The position numbers and the translations under genes are program-made. Source: Acidobacteriota bacterium (lineage in GTDB: Bacteria; Acidobacteriota; Thermoanaerobaculia; Multivoradales; Multivoraceae). From it: 64,000 nt of DNA. This document shows positions 61,991-64,000 of this stretch, in pieces. The stretch is taken from contig JAPOWR010000002.1 in NCBI GenBank assembly GCA_026707545.1, positions 434,001 to 498,000 on the forward strand, written 5' to 3'. The notes under the pieces were generated by a model. The model saw nothing but the letters and a program-made list of their open reading frames with translations. It searched no databases and was not told the origin of the DNA. Numbering within the stretch: the first letter of the stretch is position 1; each line of letters opens with the position of its first letter.

Positions 61991-64000
61991 CTACGGCTGG
62001 ATCAGGTAGGTGAACTTCACCGCGATCTCGCGGTGCGTGCTCTGGCGGTAGCGGAGGTCCTCGGCCATCCAGTTCTCGTTGTAGACGACGAACAGGTCGG
62101 AGCCCGGCTTGTAGATCCAGTGCAGGCGGATGTTCGTTCCGAGGTCGCCGGAGAGATCGTTGTACTGGACGACCGTGTTGAGGCGCAGGTTCGGGGTGAA
62201 CGTGAAGTTGACGATCTGGCTGTAGAGGCCGACGTCGAACGCGCCCTGGGGGAGTTCGACGTCGTTGAAGACCCAGCGGGTTTCCGTCTGCAGGTTCTTC
62301 GAGAGGCGGAGAGTGAAGGTGACGCGGCCGGAGGTCTGGGTACCGTTGTAGAAGTCGCCGGTGCCGATCAGCCCGCGGAAGCCGAACAGGCGGCTCTGGT
62401 TGGTAAAGCTGGCGACCTCGATGGTGTCGAACTCGTAGCGCCCCGGCGGAATCACGACTCCCGGCGACACTTCGAAGGGCGCGACCAGGTTCTCCGTTTC
62501 GTTGACGTAGCCCAGCCGCCACCGGTCCTCGGTGGTCATTCGCATGCCGATGGGCGAGAACTGGATCCGCCGGGTTTCCAACTCGCCGTTGTCGAGCGTC
62601 TCGTAGTAGTCGACGTACAGTTCAGTGAACCAGGCGCGGACGGGACCCCGTTCGATCCGGGGCTGCCACTGGATCAGCGGGTTCAGATGGCGGACGTTCC
62701 GGCGCAGGAGGAAGCCGGCCCTGGGGTCGTAGTCCTTTTCGATCTCCTGGGCGTCCAGGAACACCGTCAGGCTGCGGCCCTGGTAATCGAAGTTGAATCC
62801 GTAGGCCGATTCACCGGCGTCGGCGAAATCGCCTGACGTGGCGTTCCCGGAACTGGCCGACGGCTCCTCGCTGATGCCGCTGCTGGACCAGAAGCCGCCG
62901 AAGATCACCTTCGGGTCCGGCTTGTAGACGAAGTCGACGCCCGCGACCCGGTTCGCGAGTTCGCCGTCCGGGGCCGCTTCGGTGAGCATCGCGCCGACCG
63001 ACGACCGCTCGCCGACGTTGCGCTTCAGGCGGGCGACCGTGAACGCGTTCGGAGGCAACGTTCCATCGTCCCTTTTGAGGCCGGCCGTCGCGACCCGCAG
63101 CACGCCGATGTCCCAGCCGCCCACTCGCCCGGTAAGGCGAGCCCCCCAGTCGATCGGTACCTGCCGCCCCGCATCCAGACCGACCCGTCGTGAGAAGAAC
63201 GCCTTGAGCACCGGCGGTTCGTAGAAACGGCGGTGAGGAGGGCCGAAGTCGAAGATCCCCGCGTTCTCGAGGAAGAAGTCGCGCTTCTCGGGAAAGTAGA
63301 GGGAGAACCGGGTGAGATTCGTTTGCAGCTCATCGACTTCGACCTCGGCGAAGTCCGTGTTGTAGGTCAGGTCAAGGGCCAGGGAACGGGTGACGCCCCA
63401 CTTCAGGTCCAGACCGTAGTCGCCGTCGGTGGCCGGGTCCAGGTCGAGGCGCGGATCCTCGCTGACGTCGCCGATGGCGTAGGGCTTGATCTGAAGCTGC
63501 GCCGACTGGCTGAGTCCGGTCAGCCCGGTCAGTTCTCCGGCCATGGACACCCGGTGCACGGGCTGGACTTCGGAGCCGATCTGCCCGAGGACACTGACTT
63601 CGCGCGGCAGACCGGACCAGTGGGTCATCTCGCGCTTGTGGGCGATGTAGCGCTGGACGTTGAAGCCCCAGGCCGGAGCGGCCGGATCGAAACGGAGCGT
63701 CGAGATGGGAATCGCGATCTCGGTGGTCCACCCTGCAGCGGTCTTCCGGGACGCGACGGACCAGATGCCGTCCCATTCCAGGTTCAGGTCGCGACCTTCG
63801 TCCGTGACCAGGGTGTCGGTCCTTGCGCCGTTCAGGTTCGTTTCGAAGGCGTATGCGTTCCGCCGGTCGTGGAAGGTGTCGAGGAGCAGGATGATCGAGT
63901 CGTCCTGGAAGATGCGGCTGTCGCGCTCCATCTCCTTCGCGATGATCGCGTCCGGCTCCGCGTCGAAGGCGGTGATGCCGAAGAAGATCGTGCTGTCCGT
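61991..64000 (-). CDS. CBM9-like/DUF5916 outer-membrane protein (N-terminus beyond window)
   Basis: About 669 residues are visible; the frame is open through the right edge, so the start and probable signal peptide lie outside. The order of motifs matches the 43454-45703 protein: FQDDSIILLLDTFHDRRNAY, TTEIAIPISTLRFDPAAPAW, LDLTYNTDFAEVEVDELQTN, TRFSLYFPEKRDFFLENAG, and IRLHWIYKPGSDLFVVYNEN near the end. It is a paralogue of that gene, with a CBM9-like domain followed by a beta-barrel. Role unknown; likely located in the outer membrane. Confidence 0.85.
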   Translation of the reverse strand, partial: TDSTIFFGITAFDAEPDAIIAKEMERDSRIFQDDSIILLLDTFHDRRNAYAFETNLNGARTDTLVTDEGRDLNLEWDGIWSVASRKTAAGWTTEIAIPISTLRFDPAAPAWGFNVQRYIAHKREMTHWSGLPREVSVLGQIGSEVQPVHRVSMAGELTGLTGLSQSAQLQIKPYAIGDVSEDPRLDLDPATDGDYGLDLKWGVTRSLALDLTYNTDFAEVEVDELQTNLTRFSLYFPEKRDFFLENAGIFDFGPPHRRFYEPPVLKAFFSRRVGLDAGRQVPIDWGARLTGRVGGWDIGVLRVATAGLKRDDGTLPPNAFTVARLKRNVGERSSVGAMLTEAAPDGELANRVAGVDFVYKPDPKVIFGGFWSSSGISEEPSASSGNATSGDFADAGESAYGFNFDYQGRSLTVFLDAQEIEKDYDPRAGFLLRRNVRHLNPLIQWQPRIERGPVRAWFTELYVDYYETLDNGELETRRIQFSPIGMRMTTEDRWRLGYVNETENLVAPFEVSPGVVIPPGRYEFDTIEVASFTNQSRLFGFRGLIGTGDFYNGTQTSGRVTFTLRLSKNLQTETRWVFNDVELPQGAFDVGLYSQIVNFTFTPNLRLNTVVQYNDLSGDLGTNIRLHWIYKPGSDLFVVYNENWMAEDLRYRQSTHREIAVKFTYLIQP

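Overview
The window is GC-rich bacterial DNA with tightly packed genes, many ATGA or GTGA stop/start overlaps and frequent GTG starts. The gene content points to Acidobacteriota or a close relative: a VWFA protein of the type abundant in that phylum, TonB receptors with a carboxypeptidase-regulatory N-terminus, two CBM9/DUF5916 outer-membrane barrels, DUF6152 and DUF3500 proteins, and an alternative-complex-III-like respiratory module. The phylum is inferred from family distribution; no rRNA or tRNA gene was seen.

Layout. 1-4 kb (minus): a partial polysaccharide flippase, a HicAB module, a family 2 glycosyltransferase and a sulfatase-fold lipoprotein. 4-10 kb: three flavoenzymes of amine catabolism (spermidine-dehydrogenase-like, monoamine-oxidase-like, dimethylglycine/sarcosine dehydrogenase). 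10-15 kb: a coupled sugar-nucleotide operon for a nucleotide-activated heptose and a modified sugar (fused nucleotidyltransferase/phosphatase, epimerase, RmlC-like protein, heptose kinase, C-methyltransferase). 15-22.6 kb: lipoprotein, PQQ-repeat protein, glycosyltransferase, acetyltransferase, two PIN-toxin modules, a DUF4160 protein, a secreted metalloprotease and a metallo-beta-lactamase-fold enzyme. 22.8-29.7 kb: an acyl-CoA operon (ligase, biotin-dependent carboxylase, enoyl-CoA hydratase, GST). 29.7-35.2 kb: a respiratory complex (pentaheme cytochrome, MopB protein, FeS protein, NrfD, DUF3341). 35-50 kb: TonB receptor, acyl-CoA dehydrogenase, PHP and amidohydrolase enzymes, DUF3500, DUF5916, VWFA and a DUF6152-associated group. 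50.5-53.8 kb: an ABC exporter with a Yip1-like protein. 54.2-57.0 kb: the most unusual locus. 57-64 kb: a SWIM-SNF2 helicase, a phytanoyl-CoA dioxygenase-like protein and a second DUF5916 barrel cut by the window edge.

The locus most worth attention is 54265-57031 on the minus strand. A membrane-anchored thioredoxin-like protein and a stand-alone membrane-anchored C39 (double-glycine) peptidase are followed by four small secreted proteins. Three of these combine a Sec-type signal, a double-glycine-like processing motif and a Gly/Ala/Val-rich core with exactly two cysteines. Read together, they suggest a bacteriocin-like peptide system matured outside the cytoplasm by disulfide formation and C39 cleavage, with an ABC transporter encoded just downstream. 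Short palindromes sharing a GGCCAGARGGCC tip, a 164-bp element with perfect 24-bp inverted repeats, and a two-copy conserved non-coding element also stand out.
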